NCBI GenBank assembly: GCA_934476315.1
Contig: CAKSNQ010000001.1
Span: forward strand, 56,104 to 120,103
Direction of reading: 5' to 3'
DNA from: an uncultured Eubacteriales bacterium
Lineage (GTDB): Bacteria > Bacillota > Clostridia > Oscillospirales > CAG-272
Length of the DNA stretch: 64,000 bases
Shown: piece by piece, positions 17,417 to 24,853 of the stretch
Numbering within the stretch: position 1 is the first letter of the stretch
Layout of the letters: every line of letters begins with the position of its first letter
Program-made: the position numbers and the translations under genes
Notes under the pieces: generated by a model
The model's input: the letters and a program-made list of their open reading frames with translations, nothing else
The model's database searches: none
Told to the model about the DNA's origin: nothing

Positions 17417-18718
17417 ATGATGAAATTACGGGCAGTCAATCAGAAACACAGGAGACTGTGCCTCCTTCTGGCGACAGTTTTTCTGCTTGCGTCGCTCATC
17501 GGATGCGCACCGAAGCAAAAGACGCTCATGACCCTCGGCAAGCAAACGCTGAGTGTCAACCAGTACGAGCTGCTTCTCTCGCGTATGCGCGGGCAGTTGG
17601 AATATAACAGCTATCCGGTGGACAGCGACGACTTCTGGAAAACCATCTGGAGTACAGACGGGGCGACCTACGAGCAGTACTTCGGGGAGAGCATCCTGCA
17701 ACAGGCAAAAGACATGCTGGTCAAGCTCTACCTGTTTGAGGAGGTTTATGGTCTGACGCTTCCGGACAGCAACGTGGAGGAAATTGACCGATATATCGAG
17801 GACGCGCTCTCCATGGAGTTTGACGGCTCGAAATCGTCGTTCAACCGTGCGCTCTCCGCGTACGGCGTCAATATGGAGATGCTGCGTGAGAACTACCTCA
17901 TGGAGGATAAGATTACGTACCTGACCAATTATATTGCCTCCATCACGGGAGACTCCGCCAAGGAGGAGTACTACGAACAGAATTACGTGTGCTTCCGCCA
18001 GATTATTTTCCCGCTTTACGAATACGTGTGGGAGACCGACGAAAACGGGGACGTGATCTATTATCTTGAAGGCTCCAATCACATCGCTTACAACAAAACC
18101 TCCGGTACGCCGCGCACCGGCACGGACGGGAAGCAGGCGACCGACGAGAACGGAGACACGGTCTACTATACCGCCGATGGGAAAATCGCCTACGATACCA
18201 AAGTCGGCGTGCCCATGGCAAAGGACGAGAACAACGACGGTTACGCGGATTATCGTACCCTGGGCGAGGAGGAAGCGGCGGCGGTGGCGGAGCGCGCCGG
18301 GAAGCTGTACGAGCTGATTGCAGCAGGCGATTTCTCCACCTTTGAATCCTACGGGGACGATCTGTCGGACGACGACATCTGGGCAACCTATCAGAACGGC
18401 ATTTTCCTGAGAAAGGACGAGAACTATTCCGCCGACTACCTCAACGACATCGCCGCGGCACTGGAGAAGATGGAGGTGGGCGACACCGCGCTGATTCAGT
18501 CGGAAAACGCCTATCACCTGATTATGAAGTACGCGCTGGAAGAGGGCGCGTATAAGCAGAGCGCCAACGAGGATTGGTTCAGCGACTTTAACGAAATGCT
18601 CGGAGCGCAGATTCTCGAGACGCTGTGCGCGCCGTATATGGAACAGATCACCGTCAATGAGACGGCGCTGGCGGGGGCGCGCTCCATTCGCGAGCTGGGG
18701 AGCAATCACTACTACTGA
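17417..18718 (+). CDS. PrsA-like parvulin-type foldase lipoprotein with repeat insertion
   Basis: 433 residues. The ATG at 17417 follows GGAAAGGAAACGG. A charged N-terminus, hydrophobic segment and L-I-G-C lipobox (near residue 29) mark a lipoprotein. Residues about 40-185 resemble the SurA/PrsA N-terminal chaperone helices. A parvulin-like rotamase follows, but it appears split: its first strand (C-F-R-Q-I-I-F-P) is separated from the D-F-S-T-F-E-S-Y-G-D-D-L-S helix by about 75 residues. That insertion contains two copies of a D-E-N-G-D/I-A-Y motif. PrsA proteins fold exported proteins outside the membrane. Position after mfd, as in other Clostridia, supports the call; the peptidyl-prolyl isomerase activity itself is uncertain. 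Confidence 0.82.
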   Translation: MMKLRAVNQKHRRLCLLLATVFLLASLIGCAPKQKTLMTLGKQTLSVNQYELLLSRMRGQLEYNSYPVDSDDFWKTIWSTDGATYEQYFGESILQQAKDMLVKLYLFEEVYGLTLPDSNVEEIDRYIEDALSMEFDGSKSSFNRALSAYGVNMEMLRENYLMEDKITYLTNYIASITGDSAKEEYYEQNYVCFRQIIFPLYEYVWETDENGDVIYYLEGSNHIAYNKTSGTPRTGTDGKQATDENGDTVYYTADGKIAYDTKVGVPMAKDENNDGYADYRTLGEEEAAAVAERAGKLYELIAAGDFSTFESYGDDLSDDDIWATYQNGIFLRKDENYSADYLNDIAAALEKMEVGDTALIQSENAYHLIMKYALEEGAYKQSANEDWFSDFNEMLGAQILETLCAPYMEQITVNETALAGARSIRELGSNHYY

Positions 18719-18730
18719 AAGCATGGAAAA

Positions 18731-18766
18731 GGGACTGCCAAAAAACATCGGTTTTTGACAGCCCTT
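18731..18766 (+). terminator. Terminator of the pth-mfd-foldase group
   Basis: Hairpin with arms GGGACTGCCAAAAA and TTTTTGACAGCCC, 12 bp after the stop, ending in CTT. It belongs to the same general hairpin type as 3511-3543. Confidence 0.75.
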
Positions 18767-18878
18767 AGAAATGTCGGATGGATTCCGGTATTTTGGCGCA
18801 CGCTCGCCGATTTTGCCGCCTTTTTATCCGCCGCTTTCCGGGTGACAAAACGGCACGATCGTCAAGACCAACGTCGTC

Positions 18879-18914
18879 GGGGTGTGAAAACTCAAAATGA
18901 GTCTTTCACACCCC
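18879..18914 (-). terminator. Inverted repeat downstream of radA
   Basis: Arms GGGGTGTGAAA-ACTC and GAGT-C-TTTCACACCCC with one bulged base. It lies 14 bp after the radA stop and between convergent genes. There is no outside T-run on the minus strand; the T residues are inside the stem. Confidence 0.6.
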
Positions 18915-18928
18915 TCCTGTGTACTATC

Positions 18929-20356
18929 TTATTTCCGGACTGCCGCGCCCTGCGCGTCGGTCCGTTCTTCTTTTTTGAGGAATTGCAGCGTGTCAAAGAC
19001 GGAGCGGATCGGCAGAACCTCCAGCCCCTCGCAGGAAATGTTCCGCTTCTCAATGTTGCGGAACGGAACGATGGCACGCCGGAATCCGAGACGGGCGGCT
19101 TCCTTGGCGCGCAGATCCAGGTGAGAAACGGCGCGGCACTCGCCCGCCAGTCCCAACTCTCCGATGGCGACCAGATCGTCCGGAATCACGCGGTCGGTCA
19201 GCGAGGAAATCAGCGCCATGGCGACGGCAAGGTCGCTGGCAGGCTCATCAATCCGCAAGCCGCCGATGACGTTCAGGTAAACATCGTTCTGGGAAAAACG
19301 CAACCCCAGCCGCTTCTCCAGCACCGCCAGGATCAGGCAGATTCGGTTGTAGTCAATACCGTTGTTTGTCCGACGGGGCGCGGGGAAGACCGTCGGCGTG
19401 ACGAGCGCCTGTACCTCGGCAATCAGCGGACGCGTGCCCTCCATGGTGCAGACGGCGCAGTTGCCGGAAATGTTCTTGGGACGCCCCGCCAGAAGCATTT
19501 CCGACGGATTGGCGACCTCCATCAGTCCCGTGTCGCTCATTTCAAATACGCCGATCTCGTTGGTCGAGCCATACCGGTTTTTCATCGCGCGGATGATGCG
19601 GTAGGTCTGCTGACGCTCGCCCTCAAAATAAAGCACGGCATCCACCATGTGCTCCAGCACCTTGGGACCGGCAATGCCGCCCTCCTTGTTGACGTGCCCG
19701 ACGAGCAGTACCGAAATCCCCTCGCTTTTCGCCTTGGAAATGAGCGCGAGCGTGCACTCCTTGACCTGCGTCACACTGCCCGGAGTGGAGTTTGCCGTTT
19801 CGGAGTAAATGGTTTGGATGGAGTCCATGATGATGACGTCCGGCTTGACCTTGTCTGCCTGCGACAGAATCCGCTCGAGGTTAGTTTCGGTCAGAATGTA
19901 GAGATTGTTGCCCTTGATGCCGAGGCGCTTGGCGCGCAGCTTGAGCTGACCGCCCGATTCCTCGCCCGATACGTACAGAACCCGACGGGAGGTGCCCAGA
20001 GTGTCGCAGATTTGCATGAGCAGAGTGGATTTTCCGATGCCAGGCTCGCCGGACAGCAGAATGACCGAGCCGGTCACAAGCCCGCCACCACCGAGAACAC
20101 GATCCAGCTCGTTCATCCCGGTCGGGCAACGCATGTAGGAGGGAACCTCCAGGTTTTCGTAGGCAACCGCCTCGCCCTCGCCCGCCGTTTGCAGGGAGGG
20201 GCGCTTTGCCACGGCAGTGGCGGAGGGAGCGGTCGGCGCCGCGATGACATCCTCAACAAAGGAGTTCCACGCGCCGCAGGAGGGACAACGCCCGAGCCAT
20301 TTTGGGCTGTGCTGTTGGCAGGATGAGCAGATATAAATGGTTTTCGTTCCTTTCAC
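18929..20356 (-). CDS. radA: DNA repair protein RadA (Sms)
   Basis: 475 residues. RadA is a hexameric DnaB-like helicase that drives branch migration in recombination. The N-terminal zinc finger is C-S-S-C...C-P-S-C-G-A-W (residues 10-30). Walker A is G-E-P-G-I-G-K-S-T near 100. The RadA-specific K-N-R-Y-G motif lies near residue 260, and the Lon-like C-terminal domain ends the protein. It starts with GTG; this gives the usual family N-terminus and overlaps the amidase stop (GTGA), implying translational coupling. acpP-amidase-radA all run on the minus strand. Confidence 0.97.
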   Translation of the reverse strand: MKGTKTIYICSSCQQHSPKWLGRCPSCGAWNSFVEDVIAAPTAPSATAVAKRPSLQTAGEGEAVAYENLEVPSYMRCPTGMNELDRVLGGGGLVTGSVILLSGEPGIGKSTLLMQICDTLGTSRRVLYVSGEESGGQLKLRAKRLGIKGNNLYILTETNLERILSQADKVKPDVIIMDSIQTIYSETANSTPGSVTQVKECTLALISKAKSEGISVLLVGHVNKEGGIAGPKVLEHMVDAVLYFEGERQQTYRIIRAMKNRYGSTNEIGVFEMSDTGLMEVANPSEMLLAGRPKNISGNCAVCTMEGTRPLIAEVQALVTPTVFPAPRRTNNGIDYNRICLILAVLEKRLGLRFSQNDVYLNVIGGLRIDEPASDLAVAMALISSLTDRVIPDDLVAIGELGLAGECRAVSHLDLRAKEAARLGFRRAIVPFRNIEKRNISCEGLEVLPIRSVFDTLQFLKKEERTDAQGAAVRK

Positions 20357-21348
20357 GAAAGGTACACTCCGTTCTGTGCGGACGCATCCCGCACGGTTCT
20401 CGATGACACCGCACGCCGCCGGCGAACGTTACCGCCGCGGAGAGCGCTTGCCTGTAATCTGTCCCCATTATATCTCGCTTTTGCCGAAAAATCAAGAGAA
20501 ATAGAAAAATCCGGCGGAAAATCCGTATCGGGCAGGCGTGCCGCAATCCGCGCCGAAGTCTCCGCGCCGCGCACGTCCGAATCTGTTTCGTCCGTGATAA
20601 AGCGCCGCAGGGAACAAAAGAGGACAAACGCGAGCTTCTGACGGTATTGCGCGGTGTCAAGCGCGGCGCACTCGTCGGGGTTGGAGAGAAAGCCGCACTC
20701 GATCAGAACGGCGGGGCAGTGCAGTCGGTCAAGCAGAAAGATTTCCGACCCCGCCGCCTTGACCTTGCGCGTATTGTCCGGTTGCAGGGCGCGGTGGACG
20801 GTGGACTGAATGTCCGCGGCAACCTCGGAGGAGAGCACGTGATTTTTGGAGTAGTAGACCTGAAGCCCGTGGTACTGCGTCTGCGGGAACGCGTTCATGT
20901 GAATACTGACAAACAGGGCGTTTTCCACCGAGGAGCCGACGCACAGGCGCGCCGCGAGGTCCAGCACTTTTTTCCGACCGTGAAAGTCCACATTGCGGTC
21001 GTAGAGAAGCACATCCTCGTCCCGGGTCATGATGACCGTCACGCCGTCGCTCTCCAGCAGATCCCGCAGTGTCCGCGCAATGTCAAGGTTGAGGTCCTTT
21101 TCGAAGACCTCGCCCAAAGCGCCCTTGCCGACCGCGCCGCCGTCCTCGCCGCCGTGCCCCGCATCCAGAATGACGACGCGGCGGGAATCCGTCGCATTGG
21201 CGGCGGTGAGCAAAAGCCCCGCGAGCGACATCCCGTCCGACAAAAAACGAAAAGCGACGCTCAGACCGGCGACCGTGCACAGAAACAGCAGTACAAACGC
21301 GAGATACCCGGCGACAAGACGCACGCCGCCGCATCGTTTTGCGTACAT
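20353..21348 (-). CDS. N-acetylmuramoyl-L-alanine amidase (CwlD-like, Amidase_3)
   Basis: 331 residues. One N-terminal membrane segment or uncleaved signal (about residues 10-35) is followed by an Amidase_3 zinc hydrolase domain that cuts the muramoyl-L-Ala bond of peptidoglycan. Zinc-site landmarks are D-A-G-H-G-G-E-D-G-G (about 62-72), an E in the E-K-D-L-N-L segment, and V-S-I-H-M-N-A-F near 150; the catalytic Glu is in L-I-E-C-G-F-L-S-N. The domain ends around residue 250. About 80 further residues, rich in Arg/Ala/Ser, have no recognised match. CwlD acts in spore cortex muramic-lactam formation in Bacilli, and PdaA-like deacetylases are also present here, but vegetative use is equally possible. 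Confidence 0.92.
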   Translation of the reverse strand: MYAKRCGGVRLVAGYLAFVLLFLCTVAGLSVAFRFLSDGMSLAGLLLTAANATDSRRVVILDAGHGGEDGGAVGKGALGEVFEKDLNLDIARTLRDLLESDGVTVIMTRDEDVLLYDRNVDFHGRKKVLDLAARLCVGSSVENALFVSIHMNAFPQTQYHGLQVYYSKNHVLSSEVAADIQSTVHRALQPDNTRKVKAAGSEIFLLDRLHCPAVLIECGFLSNPDECAALDTAQYRQKLAFVLFCSLRRFITDETDSDVRGAETSARIAARLPDTDFPPDFSISLDFSAKARYNGDRLQASALRGGNVRRRRAVSSRTVRDASAQNGVYLS

Positions 21349-21418
21349 AAAAAATCCCCGCTTTCAACAGAAGTCCTGCTTCCATCATAGTGGCGGGGCG
21401 GGGAAAATATGCAAACAA

Positions 21419-21449
21419 AAAGGCGACCGCCACAGCGTGACGACCGCCC
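21419..21449 (-). terminator. Terminator of acpP
   Basis: On the minus strand a GGCGGTCGTCAC...GTGGCGGTCGCC hairpin with G-U pairs is followed by TTTTTG; it starts 16 bp after the acpP stop. Confidence 0.75.
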
Positions 21450-21464
21450 TTTTGTATGTCTTTC

Positions 21465-21689
21465 TTACTTGTGCGCTTCCAGATAGTTGACAACGTCGCT
21501 GATGGTTACAAACTTATGAAAATCCTCATCGTTGATCTCAACGCCGAATTTGTCCTCGCACATCATCGCGAGCTCATATTGCTCGATGGAATTGATCCCC
21601 AGATCGCCCTTCAGCTCAGCCTCCATGGTAATGGTATCCTCGTCCAGTTGAAGCTCCTCAACGAGCAGATTTTTCAATGTTTCAAACAT
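21465..21689 (-). CDS. acpP: Acyl carrier protein, single gene with variant DSL motif
   Basis: 74 residues, typical ACP length and acidity. ACP carries acyl chains on a 4'-phosphopantetheine arm attached to a Ser. Here the usual D-S-L is N-S-I within L-G-I-N-S-I-E-Q-Y-E-L; the Ser is kept but the preceding Asp is replaced. Helix II continues with A-M-M-C-E-D-K-F-G-V-E-I, a standard ACP pattern. CGGAGG precedes the ATG. No fab gene is adjacent, so this may be the main fatty-acid ACP located alone or a specialised carrier. It has its own excellent promoter and terminator. Confidence 0.88.
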   Translation of the reverse strand: MFETLKNLLVEELQLDEDTITMEAELKGDLGINSIEQYELAMMCEDKFGVEINDEDFHKFVTISDVVNYLEAHK

Positions 21690-21742
21690 AGTTCGAATTC
21701 CTCCGGGTATGAATTTTTGGAAAATACTACACGAACGTGACC

Positions 21743-21771
21743 ATTATAGCGTATAAACCATAGTTTGTCAA
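21743..21771 (-). promoter_or_regulatory. acpP promoter
   Basis: Minus-strand TTGACA (21766-21771), 17-bp spacer, TATAAT (21743-21748), about 54 bp before acpP. Confidence 0.88.
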
Positions 21772-21824
21772 GGGTAATTTCGGTAGCATTTTTGCAAAAA
21801 TCCGCACAAAAGGCGCAAATATTC

Positions 21825-21853
21825 TTGATTTTCGTCAAAAAATGTGGTACGAT
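21825..21853 (+). promoter_or_regulatory. comEC promoter
   Basis: TTGATT (21825-21830), 17-bp spacer, TACGAT (21848-21853). Its position shows that translation must start downstream of about 21860, which decides the comEC start. Confidence 0.6.
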
Positions 21854-21881
21854 AAGGAAAATTACGGAAAGAGGGTGCGCT

Positions 21882-24338
21882 TTGGTGGGAATCGGGATAA
21901 AACGTCCGTTATCTTGCTTTTGTTGGATCATCACCTTGCTCACGGGCGTCCTTCTGCTCGCGCGAACCCGGGTCGCGCTTCCGCTGTCCTGTCTCCGGTA
22001 CGCCGTCATTGCCGGGGGCATTCTTGTCGTGGCGCTGGTGGTCTGCACGCACCTTTTCCGGAAACGGGCGGAGCTCCTGCGGTATTCCGCCTTTCTGTTT
22101 GCCGCAGTCGTCCTCGGCGGCGGTGTGTTCCTTTGGCATGAGGCACGGACGTATCGCCCGGCGCTGGCATACGCCGAGGCGAGCGGAGGAGAAGAGGCAC
22201 TGGTGACGGGACTGGTGCTCTCCCGCGACTACGACAGCACCTATCAGACCACACTTACGGTGGACGTCACGATTCCCGGAACCCGCCGGACCGTCCGCGG
22301 GCGGCTCACCACCTCCTATATCAGCGAACTGCAACCCGGTGATCGTTTCTCCTGCCTTGCCACTGTCCGGTGCCTGCCGGATGCGGACGCAGAGGAGATG
22401 GACACCGGATTTTACACCGACGGAGGGCTATTGCTTCTGACAAGCGACGACGAGATGAGCGAGACTGTCACGGAGCGCGGTGTCATGTCCGCCGGATTTT
22501 TCTGGCGGAATCTGCAAACGCGTCTCTCCACCCGGCTCTGCCGGTCCGTGAGCGGCGAGGCGGGACGGCTGGTCTCGGCGCTCCTGCTCGGAAACGCCGA
22601 CGGACTTCGGCGGGAAACCGTGCTGAATTTCCGTCGGGCGGGCGTGTCGCATCTGTTGGCACTCAGCGGCTTGCACCTGACGCTTGTCATGGCGTTTTTC
22701 TCGTGGCTTTTGCGGCAGATGCATGTGCCGTTTCTGGCGCGAAAGCTGATTTTGCCGATCTTTGCGGTTTTGTATCTGCTCCTGACCGGATGCAGTGTCT
22801 CGACACAGCGGGCGGTGGTCATGCTACTGTACCTGCAACTTGCCGACCTCGCCGGTGTGCCGGGAGATTCGATGACATCGCTGTCTGCGTTTGTCGCTGC
22901 GTGCGTCCTGCATTGCCCGACGGCTATCCTGGACGTCGGTATGTGGTTGTCGGTCATCGCGGCGTTTGTGCTGGTGGAGGTTGTTCCCGCGCTGTCCGCT
23001 TCGCAGACAGGGGAGGCGGACGACCCGGACGCCCCGGCGCCGCCGGAAAAATCCAAAGGTGGGCTGTTCCGGGAAGCGCTGGTGCGTCGCCTTGGACGTG
23101 TTCTCAAAATGCTTGCCGCTTCCTGCGTAATCTCGCTGTTTCTCATGCTCCCGTGCGCCCTATGTTTCGGGGAACTGTCGCTGCTCTCTCCGCTTTCGAC
23201 CCTGCTCCTGACACCATTGCTTGAGGTCTGTCTGATTCTCGGTATGTGCTTGGTACCGCTTCTGTTTTTCGCCAATTTCCCGCTCCTCGGCGCGCTGTGC
23301 CGCCCCATTTCTTTTGCCCTGACCTGCGTGGCGAAGTTCATGCTGTCAGCGGTGCGTTATCTCGGCGACCGACGGCACATCATGCTCTCACTCCGCTATC
23401 CCTTTGTCAAATGGGTTCTGGCGTTCGGCGTTTTCGTGACTCTGATTTTCCTGCTTTTCCGGTGGAAGAAGCCGCGGCGCTTCATCGCGGTCATGGCAGG
23501 CTTCGTCCTGGTGTTCGCCGTGTCGCTCGGTGTCACCGTCGCCCTGCGCGCGGGCGTCGCGGATGTCACCTATGTCCGCCACGGGAAAAGTGAACTGCTT
23601 TGCCTGCACGATACCGAGGCTACGGTGCTGTGCGATCTGAGCGACGGCGGCTATACCTCCTACCGTGACTTCTTTGACGAGGCTCTGCCGGACGATACCA
23701 CGGAGGTGGAGGCGGTGATTCTGACGCACTATCATAACCGCCACATCGCGTCCCTGCGTAAGCTGTTCAACCGTATTCGCGTGCGGAGCATCTGGCTTCC
23801 TCTGACCATGCCGCCGGCAGGGGAGAGCAAGGCAGAGCAGGACGAGGGAATCGCACGCGCAATCGCGGCGCTCGCCGCGGAGTATCGGGTGCGCGTCCAT
23901 ACCTATCTGCCGGGCGAGGACGTCGCGGTGACGGATCATTTCACACTGGAGTCCTTGACCTACCGGATGATCCCGCGCTCGACCCACCCGACGCTTGCGG
24001 TCGGCTTTCGCTATGAGGGACGGCGGGACGGAAAGCTGTGCCGCCTGACCTACCTCGGCTCATCCGTGTGGGAGAGTGATGCATGGAACGCGCTCGCGGA
24101 ATGTCTGCCGGACAGTCAGACGCTGATCATGGGCATGCACGGTCCGGTGCTCAAAACGGAGATGACGCTCCCGGAATGTCCGCGGGTTTCCGGGATTCTG
24201 TTTGCCAATGAGGAGGTCTTCGCACTGAACGGCGACGCGGTGTGCGGAAAGATTCCGGAGACGATAACCGCATACGTGTCGGACGGTTGGACGCGTGTGC
24301 GTTGGTCGGACGGCGCGGGCGGAATGCCTGTGCGTTGA
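21882..24338 (+). CDS. comEC: ComEC/Rec2 family DNA uptake channel
   Basis: About 818 residues. ComEC forms the membrane channel for single-stranded DNA in natural transformation. TTG 21882 (or GTG 21885) is chosen because GAGGG lies 6-9 nt upstream and the promoter excludes earlier starts. Domains in order: N-terminal helices; a soluble OB-like DUF4131 region (residues ~85-185); the Competence domain with L-A-L-S-G-L-H-L-T and many helices (to ~560); and a C-terminal metallo-beta-lactamase-like domain. In the last, the usual H-x-H-x-D-H metal motif reads H-Y-H-N-R-H (residues 616-621), with Arg for Asp, so nuclease activity is doubtful. ComEA is not nearby. Confidence 0.93.
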   Translation: MVGIGIKRPLSCFCWIITLLTGVLLLARTRVALPLSCLRYAVIAGGILVVALVVCTHLFRKRAELLRYSAFLFAAVVLGGGVFLWHEARTYRPALAYAEASGGEEALVTGLVLSRDYDSTYQTTLTVDVTIPGTRRTVRGRLTTSYISELQPGDRFSCLATVRCLPDADAEEMDTGFYTDGGLLLLTSDDEMSETVTERGVMSAGFFWRNLQTRLSTRLCRSVSGEAGRLVSALLLGNADGLRRETVLNFRRAGVSHLLALSGLHLTLVMAFFSWLLRQMHVPFLARKLILPIFAVLYLLLTGCSVSTQRAVVMLLYLQLADLAGVPGDSMTSLSAFVAACVLHCPTAILDVGMWLSVIAAFVLVEVVPALSASQTGEADDPDAPAPPEKSKGGLFREALVRRLGRVLKMLAASCVISLFLMLPCALCFGELSLLSPLSTLLLTPLLEVCLILGMCLVPLLFFANFPLLGALCRPISFALTCVAKFMLSAVRYLGDRRHIMLSLRYPFVKWVLAFGVFVTLIFLLFRWKKPRRFIAVMAGFVLVFAVSLGVTVALRAGVADVTYVRHGKSELLCLHDTEATVLCDLSDGGYTSYRDFFDEALPDDTTEVEAVILTHYHNRHIASLRKLFNRIRVRSIWLPLTMPPAGESKAEQDEGIARAIAALAAEYRVRVHTYLPGEDVAVTDHFTLESLTYRMIPRSTHPTLAVGFRYEGRRDGKLCRLTYLGSSVWESDAWNALAECLPDSQTLIMGMHGPVLKTEMTLPECPRVSGILFANEEVFALNGDAVCGKIPETITAYVSDGWTRVRWSDGAGGMPVR

Positions 24339-24368
24339 ATGGCAATTTGTGAATTTTTGAAAAAGCCC

Positions 24369-24397
24369 TTGCAAAACGGCAAATAATCTGCTATAAT
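24369..24397 (+). promoter_or_regulatory. SRP RNA promoter
   Basis: TTGCAA (24369-24374), 17-bp spacer, perfect TATAAT (24392-24397), placing the transcript start near 24404. Confidence 0.85.
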
Positions 24398-24409
24398 GAG
24401 GAGCGTGAT

Positions 24410-24722
24410 CAGCGTCGCGCTGTGAAACGAGGTCATACCATCCGGGGGAGTAGCGGAGCCCTGTACCTGAAATCCGCTGTAGCAGGGGGGGATTCCTCTT
24501 CTGAGGACCGCGCGTTTGCGGTCGGAAACGTCGGAGCCGTGTTGAGAAGCGGGTCTCGCGCAATCGGTGGCTGTGAACCATGTCAGGTGGGGAACCAAGC
24601 AGCATTAAGCAGTTGAACCGGTGTGCCGTGAGGGTGCCTGTTTTGAGCGGAGCCGACGCGCACCACCCAGGCGTAACGTTCGATTTTGAGGTGTATGATC
24701 TCGTTTTGCGGCGCGGCGTTCT
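24410..24722 (+). ncRNA. ffs: Signal recognition particle RNA, large bacterial (Alu-containing) type
   Basis: SRP RNA of the long Bacillus type, which with Ffh targets nascent membrane proteins. The conserved helix 8 region is at 24582-24603: GTCAGGT, GG, GGAA tetraloop, CC, AAGCAGC. The downstream GGTGTGCCG also matches 4.5S RNA. The ends close in a long helix, about 23 bp with G-U pairs, between 24416-24438 and 24693-24715, as expected for the terminal/Alu helix. T-rich sequence follows. Size about 300 nt. Its position immediately upstream of dnaX is the same as that of scr in Bacillus. Exact ends are estimated from the promoter and the closing helix. Confidence 0.92.
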
Positions 24723-24853
24723 TTGCGTGTTTTCTTTATTTTATTTGCGAGGTAAGTCCGCTGTCGGGAAATGACGCCCGACTGTCGGTATGTGGGAAAT
24801 GTTCCCCGTGAAATTTCAGCGCTCTGCCGCGACAGAGGGACAGGAGGGATACG

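Noticed and set aside
17426..18748. 440-codon open frame opposite the PrsA-like gene
   Set aside because: Antisense shadow; the plus frame has a lipobox, ribosome site and chaperone similarity.
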